64,000 bases of DNA from Rubripirellula obstinata (GTDB lineage Bacteria > Planctomycetota > Planctomycetia > Pirellulales > Pirellulaceae): positions 1-64,000 of the forward strand of contig NZ_LWSK01000008.1 of NCBI RefSeq assembly GCF_001642955.1. Direction: 5' to 3'. The position numbers and the translations under genes are program-made. Numbering within the stretch: the stretch's first letter is position 1; every line of letters begins with the position of its first letter. The notes under the pieces are model-generated. The model saw only the letters and a list, made by a program, of their open reading frames with translations, ran no database searches and was not told the DNA's origin. Shown here in pieces: positions 45,676 through 55,212 of this stretch.

Positions 45676-47355
45676 CTAAAAGTCGATCACAAATCCAAGG
45701 TCGATGCCATGGACGAACAAGCTGCTGTCGTCTTCTAGGAATCCGTTGTCGTTGAGGCCGGTTCCAAGGGTGGCTCCGTCAACAAGTCGATCGATGCCGG
45801 TTCCGGTCAAAGCAACATTGTCGAAGTAGATGAAGCTGTAACCAACCGTCAGTGCAACGTTTGGTCGGAACTGGTAACCCAACTTGAAATTGGCTTCCGG
45901 TGCGAAAGCAAACACATCGCGTTCGACTGCGATCGGAGTGTTGCCAGCCAGAATGCCGCCTGGGTTCGACGTTGGAGCACCAGTTGCAGGTGTCGTGATC
46001 GATGAACCGTTGATTGCGATCGCTTGATTCATGTTACCCAAGTGAACCTTGGTTAATGAACGAGCTGTCCAGCGACCGCGGTTCATCACCATTTCAAAGC
46101 CAAGCTGTCCACCATCAAAGGTGTTCTCTGCCATCGCTTGATCAAGGTAACTGACGCTATCGCCGACTGCGGATCCCGCTGGCGGTGCTCCGCCGGTTCC
46201 TTCGATCGTCGTCGTGCTGTTAATGAACAGGCTGTCGGCGATGTCGAAGTGCGAGTAACCTGCGATGAAGTCAAGTTGGCAGCTCTTGGTGCAACCAAAA
46301 CGAAGTCGTGCGTAGGCTTCGGCCGCCCAAATGTCCAGCGCGCTTTCAGCGTTGACGCTGCCGCTGAGGTCAGGTCCACCTGCAACACCCGTCAAAGCGA
46401 TCGGCAGCGAATCTTCGCCGCCGTTATTGCCGGCAAACAATGCACTGTTGGTGTTGAAGAAAGGACGTCCGACGGAAATATCATCTCCGTTGCCACTGAA
46501 GGCGTAGGATTGACCGTTTTCGGCCAAGGTCCAAAATCGTCCACCCACACCGACGTTATCGGTCAGCCAGATGCCTGCGTCGGCTCGGAAACCGGCACTC
46601 AATTCAGCATCGTTTTCGCCACCGAAAACAGTTCGAGTAGAAGGTGAGATCGCGGGATCGAGAATCGGCAACGTGCCGGCATCGGATTCAGCAATCAAAC
46701 TCGGCGACTTGCGTCCTTGCGGGAACCACAACAGCAAATCCATTTGAGCCCAAGTGTTTCCTTGACTGCGATCGAACAACTTGCACATTCGCTTGTGCGT
46801 TCGGCAAGACGATCCGCCACCGCAAGCGGACGAACCGCAACCGCAGCTCATGTCGGCACCGCAACTGCTTCCGCCGCCACATGAGTTGTCGCCGCAACCG
46901 CAGTCGCCACCGTCAACGTAACCACCGTCAACGTAACCGCCTTCGTTGTAGCCTGATCCCATCATCTGATGAGACACAGGTTGCATTTGCTGCGTTGGAT
47001 ACATTTGCCGTGCTGGCATCGCCGCGTTGCTGCGGTTGATCCGGGCGGATGCTTGACGCATCACGCTGCGGCCGCTGGCTCGCTGGGTTGCACGCTGGGT
47101 GTGTCCAACGGGTTGAACGTCACCCATGATCGAGTCGCCTTGATAGGCTTCGTCACCATCGACAATTTCGTCTTCGTAATCGTATGATTCGTTGCTTTCT
47201 GGGACCGCCGTGTAGGCAGCGTCTTCGCCAAAGTAGGCGTCCTCGCCATAGCCGGGCAAATCGCCCACCACTGAGGTACCATCGTTTGCAACAACCATGC
47301 TAGAACCTGTCAGCAACATAGCTGCGATTGCTAGTCTTCCAAATCTCATTTTCAT
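45676..47355 (-). CDS. BBP7-like outer-membrane beta-barrel protein
   Basis: A ~559-residue outer-membrane protein of a planctomycete family. A signal peptide (MKMRFGRLAIAAMLLTGSSMVVA) is followed by an acidic region, Gln/Met-rich sequence and a Cys-Gly-rich block (about 150-191: CGCGDNSCGGGSSCG...). The rest is a barrel: WAQMDLLLWFPQGR, VGVGGRFWTLAENG, EAYARLRFGCTKSCQLDFIAGYSHF, FKLGYQFRPNVALTVGYSFIYFDNVAL and a terminal ...DLGFVIDF ending in Phe, the outer-membrane assembly signal. ATG at 47355 with aagaga upstream; a second ATG is two codons on. It is convergent with the aminotransferase and divergent from secA. Confidence 0.87.
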   Translation of the reverse strand: MKMRFGRLAIAAMLLTGSSMVVANDGTSVVGDLPGYGEDAYFGEDAAYTAVPESNESYDYEDEIVDGDEAYQGDSIMGDVQPVGHTQRATQRASGRSVMRQASARINRSNAAMPARQMYPTQQMQPVSHQMMGSGYNEGGYVDGGYVDGGDCGCGDNSCGGGSSCGADMSCGCGSSACGGGSSCRTHKRMCKLFDRSQGNTWAQMDLLLWFPQGRKSPSLIAESDAGTLPILDPAISPSTRTVFGGENDAELSAGFRADAGIWLTDNVGVGGRFWTLAENGQSYAFSGNGDDISVGRPFFNTNSALFAGNNGGEDSLPIALTGVAGGPDLSGSVNAESALDIWAAEAYARLRFGCTKSCQLDFIAGYSHFDIADSLFINSTTTIEGTGGAPPAGSAVGDSVSYLDQAMAENTFDGGQLGFEMVMNRGRWTARSLTKVHLGNMNQAIAINGSSITTPATGAPTSNPGGILAGNTPIAVERDVFAFAPEANFKLGYQFRPNVALTVGYSFIYFDNVALTGTGIDRLVDGATLGTGLNDNGFLEDDSSLFVHGIDLGFVIDF

Positions 47356-47598
47356 AAAATGTCTCTTACAGTCCGGGAACACTGATTGACTGGTATAAGA
47401 CGATCGACGCAAACGACCGGTTTATGCAGCACAGCCGTCAACCGAGGAATAACTAAGCCAAACTACCCATCTTGATGGACCAAAGCGTTTCAGTTTGCCT
47501 AGCATTCCTGGCTTGCGCGTTAGAATGAGTTCCCCGGCCAAATCGAGCCGTTTCACGATCAACTTGTCCTCTGTTTCTCTCCAAAAAAGGCGGCTTTC

Positions 47599-49740
47599 AT
47601 GTCGACCGGCGCTGATCCCAATCGCGAAGCGACGCCTGCAAGCTCCGAATTGTCGGTTCCTGTTCCTGAAACAGCCTCTTCTGACGATCCGAATTCAGAC
47701 ACACCGGCAACTTCGGAACCGGCAACTCCGGCCCCAGTTCCGGCTCCCGCCCCGGCAACCGATTCGCAAGCCAACAAGCGACGGTCCAACGACACCGGGC
47801 GAACGCTGTCGATGTTTTCGCGTCAGGGGTTTCGGCCTCAGATGGTCCGTTGGAAACGTCAACTCGCGCAGGTCAACGCGTTGGAGGAAGTTCTTAAAAA
47901 AGAAGACGACGCATCGCTTCGAAAACGATCGTTGGCTCTGCGATACCAAGCCATGGCCGGCGAGAAACTTTCGACGTTGCTGCCCGAGGGTTACGCGTTG
48001 GTCCGCGAAGCCGGTCGTCGCACGCTTTCGATGCGTCACTACGACGTTCAGATTATCGGTGGCGTTGCATTGTTTGAAGGCTACATCGCCGAGATGCAAA
48101 CGGGCGAAGGTAAAACGCTGACAGCGACGTTGCCGTTGTACCTGCACTCGTTGACCAGCAAGGGTGCCCACCTGGCGACGGTTAACGATTACCTGGCGAA
48201 GCGTGATGCCGAGTGGATGGAGCCGATCTTCAACATGCTTGGGCTAGACGTGGGAATCATTCAAACTGCCGATGACCAGGGATCGCGGCGGAAGTCCTAC
48301 GCTGCGGCCGTCACGTATGGAACCGCGAAAGAGTTCGGCTTTGACTTCTTGCGAGATCGCTTGTTGCTGCGTGCTCAAAACCGTCTTCAAACCGAGATGC
48401 TCGGCGACGGTGGCGGCGGGTTTGGTGGCAGCGGAGATGAAATCGTGATGCGCGGCATGCACTTTTGTCTCGTTGACGAAGCGGACAGCATTCTGATTGA
48501 CGAAGCTCGCACGCCGCTGATCATCGGCAGCATCGAAGACACCGTTCGTGACCAAATTGTTGAAACGTATCGCTGGGCGGCTGAACACGGTAAAGACTAC
48601 GAAAAAGAAGAACACTTCACGATCGATCCGGACACCAAACAGATTGAATTGACTGCTCGCGGTCGGCAAAGAGTCCGTGCGCTGCCCAAGTCTGATCTGG
48701 TGCGAACGATGGGCTTGGTGGACCTGTACGAATACACCGAAAGAGCGATCAAGGTGCATCGTGAATTCTTGTTGGATCGGCAGTATGTTGTTCGGCCGGG
48801 CGACAAAGGCATCGATGAAATCGTGATCGTTGACGAGTTTACTGGGCGGTTGGCCGAGGGCCGTAAGTGGCGTGACGGGATCCATCAATCGATCGAAGCG
48901 AAGGAAAATATCGAGATCAGTGTGCCCACGGGCCAAGCGGCGCGAATCACGGTTCAGGATTTATTTTTGCGTTATCCCAACCTGGCTGGCATGACGGGAA
49001 CCGCGGCCACCAGTGCTCGCGAATTACGCCGCATTTACAAAACACCCGTGCTGCGAGTGCCGACGAACAAACCGCCAAAACGCCAACAATTACGCGACCG
49101 CGTGTTTGGAACGATGACGCGAAAGTTCGAGGCGATCGTGAAGGAGATCGAAGAGGTTCACGCCCAGGGGCGACCGATTTTGATCGGGACTCGGTCGATC
49201 GACAAAAGCGAAATCATTTCCAAAATGCTGGACGAGCTTGGCATCCAACACCAAGTTTTGAACGCCAACAATGTCGAACAAGAAGCGGAAATTGTTGCTG
49301 CCGCTGGTGGCGAGGGCAAAGTCACCGTCGCAACCAACATGGCCGGACGAGGTACCGACATTAAATTGTCCGACGGTGTCGAAGACATCGGTGGCATGCA
49401 CGTGATTTGTACCGAGTTCCATGATGCGGCACGGATTGACCGCCAATTGATTGGTCGTTGTGGTCGCCAAGGTGACCGCGGTTCCTACCGCCAATACCTG
49501 TCGCTTGACGATGACATTTTGAAGAGTGGTCTAGGTCTGAAACGCGGTGAAAAATTGAAGGACCAAGGCGAGTTGATGGGCGGTTCAGCGGACCGCTACG
49601 CAAAGCTGTTTCGTAAGGCTCAGCGAAAAGTCGAACGCAAGCATTTTCGAGATCGCATGGTCCTGATGCATCACGAAAAAGAACGCAAAAAAATGCAACG
49701 CGAAATCGGCCAAGATCCGTACTTGGACACGCCAGATTGA
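47599..49740 (+). CDS. secA: SecA-type preprotein translocase ATPase, short form
   Basis: A 713-residue SecA-like motor for protein export. Walker A AEMQTGEGKT (164-173; Lys172), Walker B/DEAD box LVDEADSILIDEARTPLII, the pre-protein cross-linking region, YPNLAGMTGTAATSARE, TNMAGRGTDIKL and RIDRQLIGRCGRQGDRG are all present. It differs from standard SecA (about 900 residues) in lacking most of the helical wing/scaffold C-terminus and the CxCx8CH zinc tail, ending YLDTPD, and in having a ~65-residue Pro/Thr/Ala-rich leader. It may be a second, specialised SecA. ATG with aaaagg 8 bases before. Confidence 0.9.
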   Translation: MSTGADPNREATPASSELSVPVPETASSDDPNSDTPATSEPATPAPVPAPAPATDSQANKRRSNDTGRTLSMFSRQGFRPQMVRWKRQLAQVNALEEVLKKEDDASLRKRSLALRYQAMAGEKLSTLLPEGYALVREAGRRTLSMRHYDVQIIGGVALFEGYIAEMQTGEGKTLTATLPLYLHSLTSKGAHLATVNDYLAKRDAEWMEPIFNMLGLDVGIIQTADDQGSRRKSYAAAVTYGTAKEFGFDFLRDRLLLRAQNRLQTEMLGDGGGGFGGSGDEIVMRGMHFCLVDEADSILIDEARTPLIIGSIEDTVRDQIVETYRWAAEHGKDYEKEEHFTIDPDTKQIELTARGRQRVRALPKSDLVRTMGLVDLYEYTERAIKVHREFLLDRQYVVRPGDKGIDEIVIVDEFTGRLAEGRKWRDGIHQSIEAKENIEISVPTGQAARITVQDLFLRYPNLAGMTGTAATSARELRRIYKTPVLRVPTNKPPKRQQLRDRVFGTMTRKFEAIVKEIEEVHAQGRPILIGTRSIDKSEIISKMLDELGIQHQVLNANNVEQEAEIVAAAGGEGKVTVATNMAGRGTDIKLSDGVEDIGGMHVICTEFHDAARIDRQLIGRCGRQGDRGSYRQYLSLDDDILKSGLGLKRGEKLKDQGELMGGSADRYAKLFRKAQRKVERKHFRDRMVLMHHEKERKKMQREIGQDPYLDTPD

Positions 49741-49960
49741 TCCTTGGTTTACTTCGGGACTAGAAAAAGTGGGCCGTGTGGAACTGGCGTGATAAAGACA
49801 AAAAAATTATTGTCAAAAAGATGGTGTCGGCAACGCAATCTCGTGCTGTAGCGTTGGCCTGATCTTCTTGACGCCATCACGGCCACTCAGGTACTTAAGA
49901 AGCGTCGAATACTCGATTCGATTCTTCCTGTCTTAGACAAGTCCTGGCGTGTAAACCTTG

Positions 49961-52900
49961 ATGCAATTTCCAATGCGATTCACTTCGCTTTCGATCTTTT
50001 TTGCGACGATTTTTCTGCATTCGTTTCCAGCGAGCGGCCAGTTCGCGGGACTGCCCCTGCCAGTTTCACAACCAGCGGTTTCACAGTCAGCGGTTTCACA
50101 ATCAGCGAATTTACAGTCGGCCAACACTGGGGCGTCAACGCAACAGATTCCGGCGGTTACAGACAACGAGTCAACCGACGGCAACCAGCCGACGATTAAA
50201 TCGGTGATCGATGAAATCAATGTCATCACGGCGGCTGCAGACCTTGCGGACGAGTTGAAGAAAGAATGCCTCGATCGGCTTGGCAAGGCGAAGGCGTCCC
50301 TGGAAAGTGCCCAAGCTTCCAGCCAAGAACGCACGGCCATCGAAGCGGAACTGACCTCTTTACCCGCACGCACCGAAGACGTTCGCCAACAGTTGGCCAA
50401 AGACGCTGACGCATTGCAGCCCGAATTCCCCGAAGGGATCACGATCGCAGGATTGGAAGCTCGGCTAGCTGACATGCGGCAGCAAGTCGAAGCCGCCGAC
50501 GCCGATGCGCAAGCGAGTCAAAAAGCCACGGAATCTCGCGGGCTTCGAATCGCTGATTTGGCGAAACAGATTCTTGAAACCGACAAACGATTGACCCAAA
50601 CGGCCGAATCCATCGTCGGGATCACGGGTACGGACCTGTTGAGTAAGACAAAGTTGACCGAGCAGCGTTGCCGACAAATCTCGTTGACGAAACAACTGGA
50701 AATGTTGAAGGTCAAGCAGCGTTTGATGGAAGCAAACAGCGAAATCCTTCCGATGCAGCGAGACCTGGCTGTCCGCAATGCGTCGATTGCTGAAAAACAA
50801 TTGACGTTGTGGCAGGACGCCGTCAGCCGTTGGCGAAAACAGGAATCACAACGCCAAGCCAAGCAAGCCCGCCGTATCGCCGAGCAATCGCACCCGGCAC
50901 TGAAGTCGCTGGCCAGCCAGAACGCTGACATTGCCGAGCTCCGAATTGCAACAGCCGCCGGCATCGACAAACTGGCAAAGATGCTTCACGACATTCGCGA
51001 ATCGTCAACGCGAACCCGCGAGCAGTTTGATGATCTTCGTGATCGCGTCGAACATGCGGGCGCGACCACATCGACTGGGATCTTGCTGCGAAAGCAACGC
51101 AGCGAATTGCCTCAACCGTCAACGTTCCTGAAACGAGAAACCCTGGTTGAACAGGAAATGCCAAAGGCGCATTTGCGTTTGATGGAGATGAAACAATGGC
51201 GGCGCGAAGTTGCCGATTTGGGAAACGCAGCAGAAATCGTGATGCAGAACGTTGGCGACGATTTGGCTGACTACAATCGCGACAACGTGATCGCGGTCGT
51301 AAAACGTTTGCTGTCCGATCGACGTGATTTTCTGGACAAAGTGATTCCTGACCAGAACACGTACTTACGCGATTTGAACGAACTTGATTTGGCCAACGGT
51401 GCCTTGGCGACTCAGGTCAACGAGTTCCAGAATTTCTTGGACCAGCGTGTGCTGTGGATTCGCAGCGACGACATGTTTGGTCTTTCGGACATTCGCGACG
51501 CCGCGAAGGGACTTCGCACCGTGATCGCGCCCAGCAGGATCGCGGAAGTCGCCAAGGTCGGTGGCGCGGATATGTTGCGTCGCCCCGCGGTGGCCGTCGC
51601 AGTCATTGCAGCCTTCTTTTTGGTGATGATGTTTCGTGCACGAATGGTTGCGACGCAAACGCGACTGACCAATCCACCTTCGGCCGGCCAGTGCGCCAGC
51701 TTTCGCGACTACGCACTCGCCTGCGTGATCACCCTGGTGATTTCAGTCCGCTGGCCAATCCTGTTGGCGGCGTTTGGTTATCGCTTGGTTTCTGCTAGTG
51801 GAACAACGCCATGGACTCACAGTGTTGGCGAGGCTCTTTTGACGACCGTTTTGTTTGTCTGGAGCTTTGAACTGATTCGCGAAATGAGTCGTCGCGGTGG
51901 CGTTGGCGAAAAACTGTTTGGTTGGTCCGAAGGTGTTTCCGCTTCGATCCGCGGTTCGCTGGAAACGATGCTGCTGTTGGGGACACCGCTGTTTGCTTTG
52001 TTGCAACTCGCCCAGTTCGATGAAACGCCTGAAATGGAAAGCCTGAAACGTTTTCTGTTCATCACGTTGCTGATGCTGACCGGTTTTCAGCTCGGTTGGT
52101 TGGCTCGAAACAACGGCAAGCTGATGCGGGCGTTGGTGATTCACGCGCCGAAAGCTTTGGTGTGCCGATTGCGCCGTCCGATTGGCATTTTTGCGACCGC
52201 AGCACCGATTGGTTTCGCGCTGATGTCGTTTGCCGGGTTCCACTTTTCGGCGTACCAGTTATCAGGACGCTTGGCGGAAACCGGCGCAGCGATCGTCGCA
52301 ATGATTGTCCTGCATTCTTTGTCGCTTTGCTGGTTGGAGGTCAAAGGTTTCAATCGAAAACTTCGGCAACGCAAAGAAGAACAACAAAAGAAGCGAGAAG
52401 AAATGCTTGGTGCAAGCGAACCGATTGGATCGCCGGCAAAACTTGCAACGATTGACACTGCGGCGGCTTCGGTGATCGATGTTTCAAACCAATCGATGGA
52501 AACGTCTCGCAAACAAATGAATGAGGCCGCCGACCAGGAATTCAAAGAGCTGTTGCGATACGCCGCGGTGATCACGTTGATCGTTGGCGGTTGGTTTATC
52601 TGGTCAGACGTGCTGCCGGCGCTGCGGATTCTGGACAAGGTTGAACTGTGGCAAAACATTGAAACCGTCGCCGAAACGGTGATCGGTAAAGATGGCAGCG
52701 AATCGATTCGCACCATCGAACGGAACTCTCCAACCACGCTGACCAATGTCTTGATGGCCTTCGTGATCGGTTTGGGAACGGTCATGGTGGGGCGTCGCCT
52801 GCCAGGTCTGTTGGAACTGACGTTGTTGGAACGGTTGCCGTTGGAACCGGGCACCCGTCAAGCGATCGCGATCCTGGTTCGCTACACGGCCACGGTGACG

Positions 52901-53563
52901 GGGATGTTGTTGGTGTGCAACGCGATCCATTTGTCGTGGGGCAGTGTTCAATGGTTGGCAGCCGCGATGACGGTGGGGCTGGGGTTTGGTTTGCAGGAAA
53001 TTTTTGCGAATCTGGTCAGCGGGCTGATCATCCTGTTTGAAAGGCCCATCCGAGCCGGTGACTTGGTAACCGTTGGCGATGTGACTGGTCACGTGACGCG
53101 GATGCAAATGCGTGCGACGACGATCACGGATTTTGATCGCCGCGAATTGATTGTTCCCAACAAGACCTTCATCACCGATAGCGTCATCAACTGGACCTTG
53201 TCCGATCCAGTGTCGCGTATCACGTTGCCGGTCGGCGTCGCCTACGGCACCAGCGTCGCCAGGGTCAGGGAAATCATGCTGACGATCGCCGAAAACAGCA
53301 GTTCGGTGATGAGCGAACCGCCGCCTCACGTTTTGTTTAAGGGTTTTGGTGACAGCACGCTGGATGTGGAATTGCGGGTCTTTATTCCCAAACGCGAACT
53401 CTATGTTGATGTGGTCAACGAAATCAATCTGGCGATCGCGGACGAATTTAGCCAAGCCGGCATCGAGATCGCGTTTCCTCAGCAAGATTTGCACATTCGG
53501 TCGATCGATGGACTTCCGGCGATGATCGGCCAGCGACAGGAACCGCAGCGAGAAGCTGCTTGA
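49961..53563 (+). CDS. MscK/MscS-type mechanosensitive channel
   Basis: A ~1200-residue inner-membrane channel that opens under membrane tension to release solutes. A signal peptide (residues 1-26) leads to a long periplasmic part rich in coiled coil (about 60-480). Several transmembrane helices follow (~530-830). The MscS core lies at ~950-1180: TM3 region VQWLAAAMTVGLGFGLQEIFANLVSGLIILFERPIRAGDLVTVGD, then the beta domain RATTITDFDRRELIVPNKTFITDSVINWTL. Length and layout resemble KefA/MscK rather than the small MscS. TTG at 49958 precedes the ATG used here. Confidence 0.92.
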   Translation: MQFPMRFTSLSIFFATIFLHSFPASGQFAGLPLPVSQPAVSQSAVSQSANLQSANTGASTQQIPAVTDNESTDGNQPTIKSVIDEINVITAAADLADELKKECLDRLGKAKASLESAQASSQERTAIEAELTSLPARTEDVRQQLAKDADALQPEFPEGITIAGLEARLADMRQQVEAADADAQASQKATESRGLRIADLAKQILETDKRLTQTAESIVGITGTDLLSKTKLTEQRCRQISLTKQLEMLKVKQRLMEANSEILPMQRDLAVRNASIAEKQLTLWQDAVSRWRKQESQRQAKQARRIAEQSHPALKSLASQNADIAELRIATAAGIDKLAKMLHDIRESSTRTREQFDDLRDRVEHAGATTSTGILLRKQRSELPQPSTFLKRETLVEQEMPKAHLRLMEMKQWRREVADLGNAAEIVMQNVGDDLADYNRDNVIAVVKRLLSDRRDFLDKVIPDQNTYLRDLNELDLANGALATQVNEFQNFLDQRVLWIRSDDMFGLSDIRDAAKGLRTVIAPSRIAEVAKVGGADMLRRPAVAVAVIAAFFLVMMFRARMVATQTRLTNPPSAGQCASFRDYALACVITLVISVRWPILLAAFGYRLVSASGTTPWTHSVGEALLTTVLFVWSFELIREMSRRGGVGEKLFGWSEGVSASIRGSLETMLLLGTPLFALLQLAQFDETPEMESLKRFLFITLLMLTGFQLGWLARNNGKLMRALVIHAPKALVCRLRRPIGIFATAAPIGFALMSFAGFHFSAYQLSGRLAETGAAIVAMIVLHSLSLCWLEVKGFNRKLRQRKEEQQKKREEMLGASEPIGSPAKLATIDTAAASVIDVSNQSMETSRKQMNEAADQEFKELLRYAAVITLIVGGWFIWSDVLPALRILDKVELWQNIETVAETVIGKDGSESIRTIERNSPTTLTNVLMAFVIGLGTVMVGRRLPGLLELTLLERLPLEPGTRQAIAILVRYTATVTGMLLVCNAIHLSWGSVQWLAAAMTVGLGFGLQEIFANLVSGLIILFERPIRAGDLVTVGDVTGHVTRMQMRATTITDFDRRELIVPNKTFITDSVINWTLSDPVSRITLPVGVAYGTSVARVREIMLTIAENSSSVMSEPPPHVLFKGFGDSTLDVELRVFIPKRELYVDVVNEINLAIADEFSQAGIEIAFPQQDLHIRSIDGLPAMIGQRQEPQREAA

Positions 53564-53675
53564 ATTCGAACGAATCGCAAGCCCTTCGTGGCTGACATTA
53601 TGTCGGTAGATTGGTATCGTTTGTATAACGTAAGAATCCCAGATTTCTGTCCCTCTCTGAAGCAGTGCTGTTCTC

Positions 53676-55019
53676 GTGAGCGAAATGATCCAAGTAGAAG
53701 TTCCCACCGTTGGCGAATCGATCAGCGAAGTCCAAATTGGCCAATGGTTGAAAGCCGAAGGTGATTTTGTTGAATCCGGTGAAGATCTAGTCGAAATCGA
53801 GACCGAAAAAGCGTCGGTGCAAATCCCGGCTCCGGCCAGCGGCATCTTGCAGGGCATTCAGAAACAGCAAGAAGAGTTCGCTTTGGTCGGCGAAGTCATC
53901 GCGCAGATTGATCCCAACGGAGCACCATCAGGCGGTGGATCAACGAATGAGCAATCCGCGGCACCAGCGACCTCGTCAGCGTCACCGTCAGCCCCCGCCC
54001 CCGCGGCACCAGCTTCCAACACACCTTCGCCCGCTAAAGTCGGCGGTTCCCACTCCGGTGGTGGCGGCATCGTCATGCCAGCAGCACGGCGAATTTTGGA
54101 TGAACACGGCATCAACGCCCAGGATGTTCCTGCGACCGGGCCTGGCGGACGGTTGTTGAAAGAAGACGTGGTTGCCTTCATCCGCAATCCGCCTCAAAAA
54201 CAAGCCCCACCACCGGCTCCCGCCCCACCGCAACCTGCTGCCACCGCGATTGCTGCACCGGCACCACCCGCACCAGGCGGCGGATCGTTTGGGTCTTTGA
54301 TGACCGAACAAGCACCGCATCGGGGCGAAGAAGTCAAACCGATGAGCATGTTGCGTCGGACGATTGCGTCAAGACTTGTCGAGGCACAACAGACCGCGGC
54401 TCTGCTGACCACGTTCAACGAAATCGACATGCAGCCGACGATGGAAATGCGTAGCCAGTACAAGGATTTGTTTGCTGAAAAGCATGGCGTCAAACTTGGC
54501 TTTATGTCGTTCTTTGCCAAAGCTGCCGTGGAAGCGCTTCGCAAGTTCCCAGCCGTCAACGCGGAAATTCGCGACGGCAATATCGTTTACCGACATTATC
54601 AAGACATCGGCATCGCGATCGGCGGCGGCAAAGGGTTGGTGGTACCGATCCTGCGAAACGTCGAACGGATGAACTTTGCCGACATCGAACGTTCGATCAG
54701 CGACTATGCCAAGGAAGCTGGTGAGAATCGGTTGCAGCCAGAAGACTTGATGGGCGGCACGTTCACGATCAGCAACGGCGGCATTTACGGTTCACTTTTA
54801 TCGACGCCAATCGTCAATCCACCTCAAAGTGGAATCCTCGGTTTGCACTCGATCCAGAAACGTCCGATCGCGGTCAACGATGAAGTCGTCATCCGCCCCA
54901 TGATGTACATCGCACTGACGTACGATCACCGGATCGTCGATGGACGCGAAGCAGTTGGTTTCTTGAAAACGATCAAAGACGTCATCGAAGAACCAGCACG
55001 ATTGTTTTTAGAGCTGTAG
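53676..55019 (+). CDS. odhB: 2-oxoglutarate dehydrogenase E2 (dihydrolipoyl succinyltransferase)
   Basis: A 447-residue E2 component transferring succinyl groups to CoA in the TCA cycle. The lipoyl domain (1-80) has Lys45 in ETEKASV; an Ala/Pro linker (~85-120) leads to the E3-binding domain ([32 protein letters not shown], ~130-165), then a second Ala/Pro linker and the catalytic domain with [24 protein letters not shown] and [14 protein letters not shown] (catalytic HxxxDG). Start is GTG at 53676; the ATG three codons on is possible. The E1 gene is not adjacent. The GESISE opening and ETEKASV favour the succinyl over the acetyl enzyme. Confidence 0.94.
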   Translation: MSEMIQVEVPTVGESISEVQIGQWLKAEGDFVESGEDLVEIETEKASVQIPAPASGILQGIQKQQEEFALVGEVIAQIDPNGAPSGGGSTNEQSAAPATSSASPSAPAPAAPASNTPSPAKVGGSHSGGGGIVMPAARRILDEHGINAQDVPATGPGGRLLKEDVVAFIRNPPQKQAPPPAPAPPQPAATAIAAPAPPAPGGGSFGSLMTEQAPHRGEEVKPMSMLRRTIASRLVEAQQTAALLTTFNEIDMQPTMEMRSQYKDLFAEKHGVKLGFMSFFAKAAVEALRKFPAVNAEIRDGNIVYRHYQDIGIAIGGGKGLVVPILRNVERMNFADIERSISDYAKEAGENRLQPEDLMGGTFTISNGGIYGSLLSTPIVNPPQSGILGLHSIQKRPIAVNDEVVIRPMMYIALTYDHRIVDGREAVGFLKTIKDVIEEPARLFLEL

Positions 55020-55030
55020 GTTCCGTTTAC

Positions 55031-55066
55031 GTAGGCCGGAACAAGCGGAGCGCAGTTCCGGCCTAC
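55031..55066. repeat. Family 1 palindrome, short form
   Basis: gtaggccggaac and gttccggcctac, with a 12-base loop, form a minimal copy of the 9661-10250 family, 11 bases after the odhB stop. It probably marks the transcript end of odhB. Confidence 0.85.
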
Positions 55067-55120
55067 ATCAGTTATCGCTTCGATTGATGATATTAGGCGA
55101 TGTTATTGGGCGATGATTTT

Positions 55121-55176
55121 GTAGTGGATCTTGTTAAAGATCCTTGCGGCATCGGATCTTTAACAAGATCCACTAC
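55121..55176. repeat. Perfect 23-bp stem-loop
   Basis: gtagtggatcttgttaaag... (55121-55143) and 55154-55176 are exact complements around a 10-base loop. Unlike the other families, it is A/T-rich in the stem. It lies between the convergent odhB and the following minus-strand gene. Confidence 0.9.
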
Positions 55177-55212
55177 GAATTGCGGCGAAGCCGCCTTAAG
55201 AGAATGGCCGCA

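Noticed and set aside
52604-53857. Minus-strand frame of ~417 codons opposite the MscS core
   Set aside because: It is the shadow of a well-supported channel domain and the odhB start; no motif, and rich in His/Arg/Gln as expected of an antisense frame.
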